Source: Carnegiea gigantea
Lineage: Eukaryota > Streptophyta > Magnoliopsida > Caryophyllales > Cactaceae
Length of the DNA stretch: 64,000 bases
Direction of reading: 5' to 3'
NCBI GenBank assembly: GCA_029747015.1
Contig: JAKOGI010002461.1
Span: 44,167-108,166, forward strand
Shown here: positions 1 through 11,095 of the stretch, piece after piece
Position numbering within the stretch: the stretch's first letter is position 1
Layout: each line of letters starts with the position of its first letter
Position numbers and translations under genes: made by a program
Notes under the pieces: model-generated
What the model was told of the DNA's origin: nothing
Database searches by the model: none
The model's input: only the letters and a program-made list of their open reading frames with translations

Positions 1-1209
1 ATGTTTTGGAATCACTAAAGTGTTTATCACTACAATCAATTATAAATTGTTAGGATGGAGATGTCGACTATGTTAATGGATACAAAAGAAGTCTTAAAAG
101 AAGACCCATGTAGGGTTGTGCTACTAAATGCAATGGTAAATATTTTGGTGATTCTATATAATATATAAGTGCTTAAAACCTTTATCATCAAATTGAACAA
201 TAGTGTTCATTCATTTGATACATGGCGTATTAATTTTTATTTTTGTATTATGATGTAGTAGTTTTAAATAAACATAACATATTTATTTTTCATCAAGACC
301 TTTAGCATTTTGCTAATAAACTAGAATGGTTCTAGTGTTTCCTATATTTTGTTAATTAGGAATTGAATTTATTAATAAAAGGATACGTCAAATGACAAAG
401 GCTCGCTCTTTCCTTAAAAGAAGGGACTTGGAAGTGGAAAGGAGTACAAATTAGATGAAAAGAATTGGAAGAAGTTACACATAAATGTTAGAAAATCGAA
501 AGAAATCAGAAGAAGTTGGAAGTAATCAAAAGAAGCCATAAAAAGTTGGGAGTTGAAAGTTCTCAGAAGGAGTAGGAAGAATTTGAAAAAACCTTCCTTA
601 GAGTGTCTTGATTCTCGCATTAGCGAATTAAGTGTGACCAGATGTTAATAAACAGCTTGAAATCACCAACTATCGTCTACTCACCTTCCCAATATTACTT
701 GAGACTTGGTGGTGGAGTGGTATGACTATTGTTCCTTGCTCATAAAGCTATACACGTTTAAATAGCAACTTGTAAGAAGCCTTAGGATACATTACATGGA
801 AGACCAAAGATGTAAACAAGCCACCCATCCTTAGTTCAAGTTGTTAGGGCACATTAAAGTCAAGTTATAAGTCATAGTCTACACAGAAGAATTAGTTAAC
901 TTGACATAATCAGTTTAAGTATAAACAAACTTGCATAATTACTTTGATGAAAGGCAAAAGACTGAATGTTAGAGAATAGTTAGATAATATTTGGGATCCA
1001 ATCATGAAAATGCAATATCAGAGAGTATAATCAAAGTGCCAGAGATTTGTATTCGCTAGAATCGACTATATGCGAACTCATGTTAACATCATCAAGAAGT
1101 CTCCATTAGATCTATATGATCAAAACACGACTGCTGTTAGTAATGTCTGGAAAATTTATTATTAAATTAATTGATTTCACATTGAATTTATGTCACTTGG
1201 GAGCTCTTT
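1..1209. other. unassigned AT-rich DNA
   Basis: I see no open frame that resembles a known protein, no LTR boundary and no RNA gene. The stretch from 414 to 620 is A/G-rich (gaag, aaag runs) and only gives low-complexity frames. It may be old retrotransposon leader sequence, but nothing ties it to a family. Confidence 0.5.
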
Positions 1210-1385
1210 GAATGTCATATGGTACATGATTATCTTGCCAATTGAAAGTACTCATTTTCTTCATAAAGTAGAACCGTGGTTTGATTGTGCCTTTCTCTCT
1301 TTTGTTCTTTCCCGACAAGCTTATGAGCCTCCTAGTGTAAGCTCCCTAGGTACGCTTTGGAGTTTATGTAAATGGGTTATCTTCA

Positions 1386-1496
1386 GTGATTCCTATACTT
1401 GTCATGTTTCTCAAATTATTTACAAGTGGTATTCAGGCTCTTATTTTTGCAACTTTAGCTGCAGCCCATATAGAAGAAAAATATTCTCTGACATAG
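1386..1496 (+). pseudogene. atpI: plastid atpI fragment in nuclear DNA (NUPT)
   Basis: Read from 1386, the frame gives [12 protein letters not shown], then [19 protein letters not shown], and stops at 1494-1496. This is very close to the end of the plastid-encoded ATP synthase CF0 subunit a (AtpI), whose last transmembrane helix ends with a nearly identical [14 protein letters not shown] block. In the plastid this subunit forms the proton half-channels beside the c-ring. Here the Pro before VMF is Leu, GLF is KLF, and the last residues have diverged. Weaker similarity (an ILPI-like block near 1230 and an LSF-like block near 1290) suggests the relic may begin near 1215 with an insertion. It is a dead fragment surrounded by retrotransposon debris. 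The identification is from recognising the peptide, not from a search. Confidence 0.75.
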
Positions 1497-2469
1497 AACT
1501 ATTAATATGGATCTCATTCTCAATGTCATTTATTAAGGAAAAAGATTAATTTTTTTTAATCTTTTCCTTATCATAATTGTTGTGATTAAGGTTGCCTGAC
1601 CTAAACTAGTGTGTGAATAAGTGAGGCTAGCAGGTCCATGGTGAGACCGATCGAATTAATTACATGGGATAAAACCACTTCATCATAATTTATTAAATTA
1701 TGGATACACTTAAATAGGTGCAAAAATTTTAATTAATACTGCGATAAACTGTTAATTTTTAAATTATAATATTTTAACACATTTTCTTCAATTTTGAAGC
1801 TTCTTTGAATTTTGTTATGATTGACAAAGATAGAATTACTGAATTTGAACATAAATTAATGATGAAGTGGAGCGGATATTTTTTTGGATTTGCTAATACA
1901 TAGTCAATTAATTAAAGGATTCATAGAATGGACAAGGAGAAAGTTTACGATTAAAAAGGTAGTATAAAAGTTTGCTAATTACAGGACACAAAAGTTGGGC
2001 AAATATAGTGGTAGGGGATACAAGCAAACATCTAAGCCAAAAGAAGGGAGGGGCTTTGGATCTTCTCCACGACATTTCAATTCTAATGGTATTGAAAAAA
2101 AGGCAAGCAAGTTATGAAGTAGTCTGAGCACCCAATTTAGTCTAGAAAATTACCTGTTTTAACTAGGTTTTAACTGGTCCTTAGCTGATTCAATTGAACA
2201 ATGGTTTGTTGCCAGTGATCAGATTGGACTGCTATCTAGTTCTTGAATGAACTAATTGAACCAATCGGTGCAGTTCAATTTCGACAACTTGGTTGAGATT
2301 ATTCACATAAATATTTTTAATTATGTTCAAGGATGGTAAAGCATCAAGCTAAAGGGGAAAATCAACCATGAGTAGAGAAACAAATTAAAATTAAAATTTC
2401 TAGGAAAATAGCTAGCTTTAATATCAAGCATTAAATGCCGCCAGTACACTTTTTAGTCAGGCTCCCTAG
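1497..2469. other. unassigned, probably old transposon debris
   Basis: There is no gene-like frame. A basic, Gly/Arg-containing stretch near 2010-2100 could be the tail of a decayed gag, but it is too short and broken to assign. Stop codons are dense in all frames. Confidence 0.4.
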
Positions 2470-2690
2470 TTAAGCTATTCTTAGTGCAATTAGTAAGAAG
2501 ATTAAGAATCAAGGCCACTTCAATAATCATTTGAATGAGAGAGATGCTAAGATGATTATTCCCTTTATGAAAAAAGTGATTAAGGTCAAATCAAAGGGAT
2601 TCACCAAACAAGAAAAGAATCAGTCTTCCTGTTACAACTATTAATGTCCCTATGCACATATTGTGATTAAGGGGAGCACACAATGGCTAT
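2470..2690 (+). pseudogene. possible Copia gag zinc-knuckle relic
   Basis: A plus-strand frame here reads a basic stretch, KKVIKVKSKGFTKQEKNQ, then CYNY, a stop and CPYAH. The order (charged helix, Lys-rich linker, Cys-Tyr-x-x cluster) recalls the region just before and inside the zinc knuckle of SIRE-type Copia gag proteins. The second knuckle cysteine is Tyr and a stop interrupts it, so it cannot be functional. It lies upstream of the LTR ending at 3487 and would therefore be a separate, older copy. This is weak and could be chance. Confidence 0.3.
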
Positions 2691-2879
2691 ATCAGTAAAA
2701 TCTAACATTTTAAGAGCTGCAAGGAAGATCTATGAATAGAAGAACTACATGAACATTGAGGGTTATAACACTTGACCAAAGAAAACACCATATTCTATTA
2801 TAGCTTATAATTATTACACTTATCTCATACATTTCAATTCTCTGTACCACTAATACAACAAGAATGATTAAGAGTTACC

Positions 2880-3487
2880 ACTTCTATATTGAGAGTCCCT
2901 AGAGTGTGTTTGCTTAAATAATTGAGCTTCTTACTGTGCCTTGAGAAAACTCTACCTATTGGTAAGGAGCTAAGTTGTTTTTACTATATTGTGTAGAGAT
3001 CGCTATTAAGTGCTTAGGAAAAACTCTACGGGTAACAAGGAGCAGTGCGCCTCCTATTAGCCACTATATTTCTAAGAGTTAGGGAACTCTAGGAAGTTAG
3101 GTTCATCAAAGTGCCTTGAGAAAACTCTGGTTATAGGTAGGTGCTAGAGGACAGTTGTTGAACTATCTTAGGAAGATAATGAATTGATTGACTCCTAAGG
3201 CCAAGGATCTTAGGCAGGGATGTCACCTAAGGTTGACTTGAGAACTTCTAGAAAAATCATGTATCACTATGACCTATTTGCTCTTTGGGCTTATTTAGTC
3301 TTTATTTTAATTATTTTTCATTGACTAGAGTCTATCTCTAGCTCTTTGCTTTTGTTTCCACTCAAAGCCTTATTCCGTTATATTCTTGTAATTAACCTTA
3401 GTAATGAATTTTCAAAATACCAAAGTTTTTACTTGTCACCTTTTTCATCCCCCTCTAGGTAACTTACCTTAATTAGTAGGACCAACA
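2880..3487 (+). repeat. 5' LTR (3' part) of SIRE-type Copia relic
   Basis: The right edge is set by the primer binding site that follows: the LTR ends ...ccaaca. The body contains three spaced copies of a short module, ccttgagaaaactct or a close variant, followed by an aggagc/aggtgc stretch (near 2938, 3016 and 3114). Repeats of this kind are seen in SIRE/Maximus LTRs. The left edge is not resolved because no 3' LTR survives for comparison, so 2880 is approximate. Confidence 0.55.
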
Positions 3488-3489
3488 AT

Positions 3490-3501
3490 TGGTATTAGAC
3501 C
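3490..3501 (+). other. primer binding site, initiator tRNA-Met type
   Basis: tggtattagacc matches 10 of 12 bases of the canonical Copia primer site TGGTATCAGAGC, which is complementary to the 3' end of initiator tRNA-Met. It lies 2 bp inside the LTR end, the normal spacing, and fixes the element as plus-strand. Confidence 0.75.
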
Positions 3502-3584
3502 ATGTCTCACTAATAGTTGACTTCATAATAAAAGTAAATAAAGACCATAGCAACCTTTGGTATCTCTAAGATCGATCTATGTAA

Positions 3585-3650
3585 GTCATACATTAGACCA
3601 CTGTTATTTAAGGGAACTAGGTTTGCTTATTAGAGAAAACTCATGGATAT
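3585..3650 (+). pseudogene. SIRE-type gag N-terminus, cut by element A
   Basis: The frame reads RPLLFKGTRFAY, a stop, RKLMDI. This matches the start of Copia gag (UBN2-type), usually RPPxFNGTNFxYWKxRM; the stop replaces the conserved Trp. The frame is broken at 3650 by insertion of element A and continues at 9211 as VLKDEELEI, which fits the next residues of the same domain. The last five bases, gatat, are duplicated at 9206-9210 as the target site of element A. Confidence 0.75.
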
Positions 3651-4867
3651 TGATAAGTGCTTAAAGCGTATATCATTTTAGGGTCATTTTGCTGCATTTT
3701 TAGGAAAAATTATATGCTTGATGTGATAATTTATACTCCTTTTCTCATTTTACGCTCGGGTATGATTCTTTTCTGTGTTTGCAGTACTTGAGACCATTTT
3801 ACCCTTACTTTGACCCTAGTTGAGTGTATTTTGACTCCCCACGGATGCCCCTGAGTTGCTATGCCCCTGGAAAGAAAGAAGAAAAGAAGAATGTCGAGCC
3901 AGAGCTGACTATGATCGGTCCATGGTGGACCTCTTTCCCGCAAGGCTATTTGTTTTCTCACGGCTTTTCAACTTCCAAGTAGTTTTTAATGCCATTTATT
4001 AGCGTGGCTGTTCGGCTTCCAGCAGCTTTGCTATAAAAAGGGGCTCTCATCCTCATTTCAACACACATCCCATCTCTATATCCCATTCCACTCCTTTTCC
4101 TCTCTTCAAGTAGTTTAGGATTTCAGATTAGAGGGAGAGAGAGATAGAGTTGAAGTAAAGATTTACAAGGATTCCATCATGGGTTTGCACGACGGTTCAA
4201 ACATGATCTTAACTGAGCATCTCTTTTCTCTTCTCTTCTTCTCATATGTTTTGTAATTTTGATTATGGCTTTGTTTTGATTTTGAATTCATGCAAATACT
4301 AGTGAAATTCTTGATTTGTTGTTCATATTTTTGAGTATTTTGGAATTGTTAGATTTTTTTGTTGGATCTTAGAAGTTTATTGTCTTATGAGAAACTCTAT
4401 CACTTTCTTGCATGTCATGGGTATTTGGATGAAGGACTGAAAGGTGAAATCTAACAGCGGAATCCTAGGATTTGACTTAATTGTATGATGTCTCGAGAGA
4501 AAATTATCGACTGAGAAACCATTGATTTGATAATCGTGTGCCTAAGGAACCTAAACTAATTGAGAATCCATGGGAATTGATGATTGATTTGATTTAAGTA
4601 TTTCAGTTGTGATACTTTGATTATCAGTTTTAAAACAACCAATTAAGGAAGAAGTGCTTGATTGATGCATGAGTTGAGAAATTGCTAGTTTTGTATAGTT
4701 CCATAATTATTTATCCATTAGATTAGATAGTAGATCAGTTAAATTGCATTCTAAAATTTTGATTCGCTTAGCCTATCTTGAGGAAATATAACCCAGTAGA
4801 TCAACCTAGTCTCTGTGGGATCGACCTTGATTTGCTACAATGTCACCGTGCACTTACGGGCCTATCA
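3651..4867 (+). repeat. element A 5' LTR
   Basis: It begins tgataagtgc and ends ggcctatca, pairing base for base, apart from scattered changes, with 7972-9205. It contains a TATA box at 4032-4039 and, near the 3' end, the U5 motif gtgggatcgacc (about 4817-4828) that recurs in the LTRs of elements B, D and E. Confidence 0.93.
4032..4039 (+). promoter_or_regulatory. TATA box in element A 5' LTR
   Basis: tataaaaa sits about 380 bp into the LTR and is preserved in the 3' LTR at 8353-8360. A TATA box in this part of an LTR is the expected Pol II promoter that starts the genomic RNA. Confidence 0.6.
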
Positions 4868-4873
4868 AGTTTT

Positions 4874-4891
4874 TAGCATTGTTGCCGGGGA
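4874..4891 (+). other. element A primer binding site (tRNA-Asp type)
   Basis: tagcattgttgccgggga matches 14 of 18 bases of TGGCGCCGTTGCCGGGGA, the complement of the tRNA-Asp 3' end used by Athila-lineage Ty3 elements. Mismatches fall in the CpG-rich half, as expected from decay of methylated DNA. Confidence 0.8.
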
Positions 4892-4999
4892 CTACTATCG
4901 AATATTGGGTTTTTCTTGATAGGTTTGACTAAGTATTTTGTTTTTCTTTGAAATTGAAAATTAAAGAAAATAAAATAAAATAAAATTTGAGAAACAATC

Positions 5000-6072
5000 A
5001 TGGCAATTTTTAATTTCCCCCAATTCGAGCTTGAAATATTTTAGAGGTATTTTAAGTGTTTAAATGCTTTTCTTGCTCAATGTAGTTGTTGTGTGAGTAA
5101 ATGGAAAATTTCGGCCGTTGTTGATGAGGGTGTGAATAATAAAACCCGAGCTCTTTTAGAGTTTTAGGATTTTCATGGTAAAAATGTTGATGATGTATGT
5201 TATTTGCTTGAATGGATTGCTTGGGATTCATTTGAATTTGAGAAGGCTAGTTACGTTTCTAGATATTCATTTTCTAATCCTTGTGCATTTTATGCTAGAT
5301 CTTATTATACTCCTTTTTGGTGTGATTTCTGTAATTCTTCTGACCATGATATAAATTTGTGTCCTTATTATGCATGCTATGCTCAACCTAATTTTGTATT
5401 ATCCTGGGACAATACTGATGTTGTCCTGACCTTATATGATTTATCCTTTCCTTTAGCTTAGTTCACGGGGCTCGAGGTGAGTGAGCCTTTTGGGGTTGTT
5501 GCTAGGTTTAGTGTCGTTGATGTACGTTTTGAGTCAAAGGATACTTCTGATAAGGTGCATGATCTAATTGAGACTCCCTTGGGGGGTCATGTGATGTATT
5601 TATGCTTGAGGAGTCTCCTACCCTTGATTTTGATAATGTTCTCCTCAATCCTCTTGATCATTCCCATGTTTCACCTATGTATTTACAACCCTCTCCTTCC
5701 CCTGAGTATTATATCGATATGCCTATGGATAATTCTATGACTTGCAATACTGATTTGGGCTGTGAGGATAACATGTTCAACATGCTTGGTGGGAATGTGA
5801 ATAATTTTCTTTTCCTAGAATACTTGTATGGGTATAATGCCTCCCTTTACCAGTATTGCATATTCCTAGTGGATGCACCTAGAAAAATCATGTGGAACAC
5901 TTTCTTTGCTTCCTCTTTTGATTTTTCTATGGCTTTTGCTTTGTTTAAGAGAACACTAACTTTCTTTGCTGTGATTATTTTCATGTTCTCTTATTGTCAC
6001 GCTTGGAAACTCTATACTGAGGAGTTTGACAAGCTTCTACGTGCCTTGATGATGTCTGCTTTCATGGGCTGA
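5000..6072 (+). pseudogene. element A gag-like/zinc-knuckle protein, broken
   Basis: The frame starts at an ATG after an A-rich leader (MAIFNFPQFELEIF). It contains the gag-like block with VVDEGV, LLEWIAWDSFEFEKA and an intact zinc knuckle, CDFC then DH and C, at 5321-5362 (C-X2-C-X4-H-X4-C). Two in-frame TAG codons (5042-5044 and one near 5165) stand where relatives have Trp, and a third stop closes the frame at 5459-5461. The same frame continues to 5740 and a +2 shift carries it on to 6072, ending EEFDKLLRAL, the C-terminal motif also seen in elements C and D. The middle is divergent and less acidic than in C and D. It retains Trp (5102-5104) at the site that is TGA in B, C and D. It is dead, but clearly the same family. 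Confidence 0.8.
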
Positions 6073-6086
6073 GTCTTGACATCGTG

Positions 6087-6107
6087 ATGGAGTGGCTGAT
6101 GCTCCAT
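6087..6107 (+). other. conserved hairpin after ORF, element A
   Basis: atggag (6087-6092), a 9-nt loop and ctccat (6102-6107) form a perfect 6-bp stem. The same sequence and spacing occur just after the ORF in elements C (perfect) and D (perfect), and in B with a 5-bp stem. It could alternatively be conserved because it once coded MEWLML. Confidence 0.6.
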
Positions 6108-6211
6108 GTGCACTGGTTGTTACGAGGTCGTATATATTAGGTGCACTCTGCACCTAACTTGGTGAGATTGTTTTCTTTTATTCCCCATTCTCTAAGTTTT
6201 CTTTCCTTTGA

Positions 6212-6250
6212 ATATTGATACTTTATCTAAGCATAGGGGAAGGGTAGCTT
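6212..6250 (+). other. internal polypurine-like motif, element A
   Basis: tctaagcataggggaagggtagc is a degenerate copy of the TTTnGGTGTGGGGKTGAGG motif that lies at the same relative place in elements B to E. It resembles the terminal polypurine tract. Confidence 0.45.
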
Positions 6251-7934
6251 CATGTTTTTCATTTTGGTTATTCATTTGCATACTTGTCAGAGCACATCGC
6301 TTTTGGTTTCTTTTGATTGCATTAGTGTGTTCCATTTAGTTGCATTTAGGTTTACATGAAGAGATGGTGTGGATTGGTTTGAGAAAACCTCCAATGATGC
6401 TTTTGTTTAGGCAAGATAGCTTTCATGAGTTTGAGTAGCTTTTGATGTGTAATCCCTTTTGATGCAAAAATTTTTGAAGGTTTGTCACTATTTCTTGTTT
6501 TGACCGTTGTCTTGATGGAGAAATTTGTTATCCCTGGGAGTCTTTAGCACTAATACTTGTACATGGAGTCATTTTATGAGCTTAATTGAGACTTTAGTGG
6601 ATATGCCGTGAGATTTTGAGCCTTATTTAGACAAATTCATTATGCTTAGTCTCATTTTTTTTTTTATGTGTGTGACTCTCCTATGTGGGATATCTAGAAC
6701 TTGCTTTGACTCTTGTTCAAAGCCACATTAGCATGTGCATAGTTGATGATATGATAGAGGCATTTCTTTCTTTTGGATATTTTAGCCACATAGCCAAATA
6801 GCCTACCTTTGTATTACATGTTTGTTCCCCTTTGTTAGCCCCTTTGAGCTTCTTTCCATCTTTGTTGTGATCGCTTCAGATTAGCCCTTGGCCAAACACA
6901 TATTCCTACCTTTAAGCCAAGTCTATGGAGCATCACTTAATCTATATAGTGGGTGGTTTTGGGGATAATTGAGTTTTAAGGTGGCTTTGGTATGTTGGTT
7001 TGTAGAGAGATTGATGATATTGAGCATTTGCTTTGGTTTCCTATCATTTGGGTTGTGTGTATATATGTATTCGATTGTGAGTTGATAATTAGTGATCCTA
7101 TGCCTTTCAATAATTGCAATTTTTGTTTCATTTTTCAAAAACAAAAAACAATAAGAAAATAAGAAAAAAAGTTATGTCAAAGAAAAAGAAAAATAAAAAA
7201 AGGTCATTTTTCAAAAAAGAAAACGAAAAAGACCAAAAAAACCAAGAAAAAAAACTCCCTGATTGGCGTTGGATATGTGCATAGCTTGTATTCCTTCTTT
7301 GTGAACTCATTTCCTATATGGTTCATTAGGGTATGTTCATTCTAGTTTGAGGTTTGGAGTGTTGGTGAACTTCAAGGTTTCTTGGTGTTTTGATTAGTTT
7401 ACTCCATAGTCACTTGGCTAAGTAGCTCCATAGTTGTCCGAAATGCATTTGTCCACTCCTTTTCCTTAACCCTTCTAACCCATACTACAACTCGAATAAA
7501 GCCTTCTTGATTGTCTTGTGCATAATGCATTTTAGTGGTGGAGAATTTGAGTGTTTTGTCAAGCATATGGTAGATTGTATCTTGGGGATGAGACTTGAGT
7601 GAACCTATGCTATATTTCAAACACATGAGCGAGAGTGTTTCACATTTCCCAACATGAGTTTTTATTAGTCCATTTGGCTCTACTCAATTTCATGTGCTTG
7701 TATGATATGCTTTGTGGTTTTTTGGGAGTGATCAAGATTGATATTGAGCTTGTGGTCATGTACTTTTTTGAAAACATTCACCTTCTTCTGATTTTGAAAT
7801 ATTTTGCGCACTATTTGAGGGTTGCCATTGATTGCTATTCTTGCTTGTGATATGCTATACCTTGCCTACTTAAAGGAGGTTGTTTCGTTTTGAGTCCTAG
7901 ATGCATTTCTACTTGTCGGTTGTCTATAGTGTTT
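6251..7934 (+). other. element A 3' noncoding region
   Basis: There is no coding potential beyond small chance frames. The part from about 6725 to 6935 (gatagaggcatttct, acatagccaa, cccctttg..tagcccc, ttaagccaa) is clearly shared with minus-strand element C at 26925-27120. A purine-rich stretch of about 110 bp lies at 7140-7250. Confidence 0.6.
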
Positions 7935-7971
7935 GCTTGAGGACAAGCAACGATTTAAGCATGGAGGAGTT
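7935..7971 (+). other. element A polypurine tract
   Basis: gcttgaggacaagcaa, then catggaggagtt directly before the LTR start at 7972. It corresponds to the GAGGACGAGCAAA...GTGTGGGGG signal of the other elements, with the G-run decayed. This is where plus-strand DNA synthesis would be primed. Confidence 0.7.
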
Positions 7972-9205
7972 TGATAAGTGCTTAAAGTGTATATCATTTT
8001 AGGGTCATTTTGCTGCATTTTTAGGAAAAATTATATGCTTTATATGATAATCTATACTCCTTTTCCCATTTTACACCTGGGTATGGTTCTTTTCTGTGTT
8101 TGCAGGATTTTAGACCATTTTATCCTTGCTTTAACCCTAGTTGAGAGCATTTTGACTCCCCACGGATGTCCCTGAGTTGCCGTGCTCATGGAAAGAAAAC
8201 AGAACAGAAAAATGTCGAGTCGGAGCTAACCAACGGCCGGTCGTGGTAGACCTCTTTCCCACGAGGCTGTTTGTTTTCTCACCACTTTTCAACCTCCAAA
8301 CAGTTTTTGGTGCCATTTATTGGCATAGCTGTTCGTCTTCCAGCAGCTTTGCTATAAAAGGGGGCTCTCATCCTCTTTTCAACACACATCCCATCTCTAT
8401 ATCCCATTCCATTCCTTTACCTCTCTTCAAGTAGATTAGGATTTTAGATTAGAGGGAGCGGGAGATAGAGTTGAAGTGAAGATTTGCAAGGATTCTATCC
8501 CGGGTTTGCACGACGGTTCAAGCACAATCTTGGCTGAGCATCTCTTTTCTCTTCTCTTCTCCTCTTTTTTCTAAATTAGATTTATGTTTTGTAATTTTGA
8601 TTATGACTTTGTTTGATTTTGGATTTATGCAAATACTAGTTAAATTCTTGATTTGTTGTTCATCTCTTTGAGTATTTTGGAATTGTTAGATTATTTTATT
8701 GTATCCTAGAAGTTTATTGTCTTGTGAGAAACTTGATTACTTTCTTGCATGTTATAGGTAGTTGGATGACGGACTGAAAGGTGAAATCTCTAATACCGGA
8801 ATCCTAGGATTTGACTTGATTGTGTGACGTCTCGAGAGAGAATTACCGACAGAGAAACCGTTGATTTGATAATCATGTGCCTAATGAACCTAAACTAATC
8901 GAGAATCTATGAGAATTGATGATTGATTTAATTTAGGTACTTCAATTGTGATACTTTGATTATCAATTTTAAAACAATCAATTAAGGAAGAAGTGCTTGA
9001 TTGATGCATGAATTGAGAAATTACTAGTTTTGTATAATTCCGTGATTATTTATCCATTAGATTAGATAGTTATTAGTTAAATTTCATTCCCAAATTTGGA
9101 TTCGCTTAGCTTATCTTGAGGGAATATAACTCAGTAGATCAACCTAGTCTCTGTGGGATTGGCCTTGATTTGCTACAACGCCATCGTACACTTACGGGCA
9201 TATCA
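7972..9205 (+). repeat. element A 3' LTR
   Basis: It pairs with 3651-4867 from tgataagtgc to gcatatca. The TATA box at 8353-8360 (tataaaag) and the U5 motif gtgggattggcc (about 9156) are retained. It is followed directly by the TSD gatat. Confidence 0.93.
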
Positions 9206-9210
9206 GATAT

Positions 9211-10270
9211 GTTCTTAAAAGACGAAGAACTAGAAATATAGAACATTGTCAACAAAGAGATTATATTCCAACAACATTCAAGAAAGTTAAAAAAGGAGAA
9301 GAGATGATCCTAAATGTACAAGAAGAATTCATATAAGAAGAGAGGACCAAAGTTCAGAGAAAGCACAAAATCCTTGCACATCATTGTCTATGCAATTATT
9401 TCTGGTGAATTTAGTAGTGTCTTTGCATATGAGGCTACCAAGCAGATGTGGACACTCTTGTCACCACATATAAAGGAATCAATCAAGTTAGAGAAACCAA
9501 GATAAACATTTATGTTCATCAATATGAACTTTTCAAAATACAATGAGATGAGGCACTGAAGGAGACGTACACATGGTTAACATTGTCAACAATCTCGAAT
9601 CTCCAGAAGAACTTACTCAAGTGAAGAAATGATCGGGAAGATACTTGTATACCTTCCTATATCTAAGTGGGGGCCGAATGCAATAGCCATTGAGAAAACA
9701 TGAAATCTCAAGATTCTTGAACTTGATGATCTATTAGGAAAATTACTTTATTATGAAATCTATCTCCATGAAGAATCAGAGAACTTGCCCTAGAAGAAAG
9801 CTGATGTGAAGTTTATCAAGGACAACTCTGATCATCAAGACCGGTCTTTTAATATTGAGGATGAAACAATGGCTATAATTGTAAGGAAATTCAAGAAGTT
9901 CCTAAAGAAACAGAACTTTGATTACAAAAGTTAACCAGAGGATGCTCCTCAAAGCCTAAAGGTAACAAATTTCATCCTCAAAACTCCGACTCTAACAATA
10001 CTTGCTTTGGTCATGGTTAGTCAGGGAATACAATAAGGGGTTATTCACTCCTTAACAAATCAACTGTAGATGAAGAAGCCAAAAGGGAAAGAAAAAAGGC
10101 TAATGGTAGCTAAATGTAGTGATAGTGTCCCTAGTAATGACGAAGAAGAAAATGATGAAGTAGCTAATCTCTATCTTATGGTAAGCTAATCATAAGACTC
10201 AAATTCAAAAGAATATAATCGAGAAGACTTAGAAAATTAAGATGGAATTGCTGAGAAAGTGGATGAAAAG
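9211..10270 (+). pseudogene. SIRE-type Copia gag, decayed
   Basis: This continues the gag cut at 3650. Recognisable pieces in order: VFAYEATKQMWTLLSPH with IKESIKLEK (UBN2 core, ORF 9314-9505), INMNFSKYNEM, VNIVNNLESPEE and, after a shift, EDETMAIIVRKFKKFLKK near 9860-9905, which matches the end of SIRE gag. Further on come a remnant Cys-Phe-Gly-His (near 10005) where the zinc knuckle should be, and an acidic NDEEENDEVANLYLM block near 10135-10185. Gag would package the element RNA into virus-like particles. There are many stops and frameshifts. Confidence 0.8.
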
Positions 10271-10860
10271 TTTCATCATTGGAAGAGGTAGCACTTAAAC
10301 CTCAAACTCTTTTAAAAGATTTTCATATAAAGCTTGTAATGTATAGGATGAATAGTGAGCTCTCCCATCAAGCGAAAGTTAAGTCCTTTTATAAACAAGT
10401 TATGTATGTAGAACATGAAAAACAAATTTAAAGAAATCTAAAAACTTCATGGATTAGAAGTATGTGAAGAGCTCTTAATAATACTTCGGGACTATAAAGA
10501 GAGATTGATGGTTAAAAAAGGTATTTGGATGCTACCTTAAATAAACAAACTACTTCTATGACCTTTGTTAACATTGTCTAGGAAAAGGTCTATGTTGTTG
10601 GAGATGAGGTGAAAGATTAAAAAAGAGAATGAAAATGTTTTAAAACTTTCTCAAATTCTCTACTGGGTAAGAAGACTTAAAAAGATTGATTATTTCTCAA
10701 CGTGCATCCTTTAATGAAGAAGGTCTCAATTTTAATGCATTAAATGGAAAAAGAGTTTACAAGAACTTCTTTTTGAAGAATAGCACACGAGATCTCCAGA
10801 GCTAGTGAGATTAGAAACTTTGAGAATCTTCATAGAGATCAATAAACTTTTTCAGAAGAG

Positions 10861-11095
10861 AGAAGAGACGCCATGACTATTCTAGGCGATGTCATAGAGG
10901 TAATGACTTTAGAAGAGGCTAAAATCACTCTGGATATCACAAAGGATATCTTAAGAACCATAACTTTGAAAGGACTGAAAGGAATCCTAGATATCCAAGA
11001 GGATATCATGAAGGGCCCAACTTTAGAGGAGCTTATCACAACTCTAAGTATCACAGAGGATGTCATGGTTATTCTGAGGCAGGTGTTAGAACTAT
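10861..11095 (+). repeat. tandem ~57-60 bp repeats in gag tail, Arg/Gly/His-rich frame
   Basis: Four imperfect copies of a 57-60 bp unit (each with ggatatc/ggatgtc) lie in the SIRE relic. In one frame they read units such as PRGYHEGPNFRGAYHNSKYH: an Arg/Gly/Tyr/His/Asn-rich repeat that would suit a basic, RNA-binding tail. The open frame 10873-11097 and the opposite-strand frame are products of this periodicity in other frames. Confidence 0.55.

Larger units (their letters stand above)
3651..9205 (+). mobile_element. element A: non-autonomous Athila-like LTR element
   Basis: This is a complete structural unit: 5' LTR, tRNA-Asp-type primer site, one degenerate gag/zinc-knuckle frame, long 3' noncoding region, polypurine tract, 3' LTR, and a perfect 5-bp TSD gatat (3646-3650 and 9206-9210). 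No protease, RT, RNase H or integrase signature is visible in the 3.1 kb between the LTRs. It is inserted in the gag of the SIRE-type relic. The LTRs differ at scattered positions and small indels, so the insertion is not recent. This organisation corresponds to what is called TR-GAG (gag-only LTR element); mobilisation would need pol proteins from elsewhere. Confidence 0.9.

Noticed and set aside
1190..1549. The 119-codon frame as a protein in its own right
   Set aside because: The recognisable plastid peptide is in a different frame of the same DNA. The open frame itself has no similarity I know.
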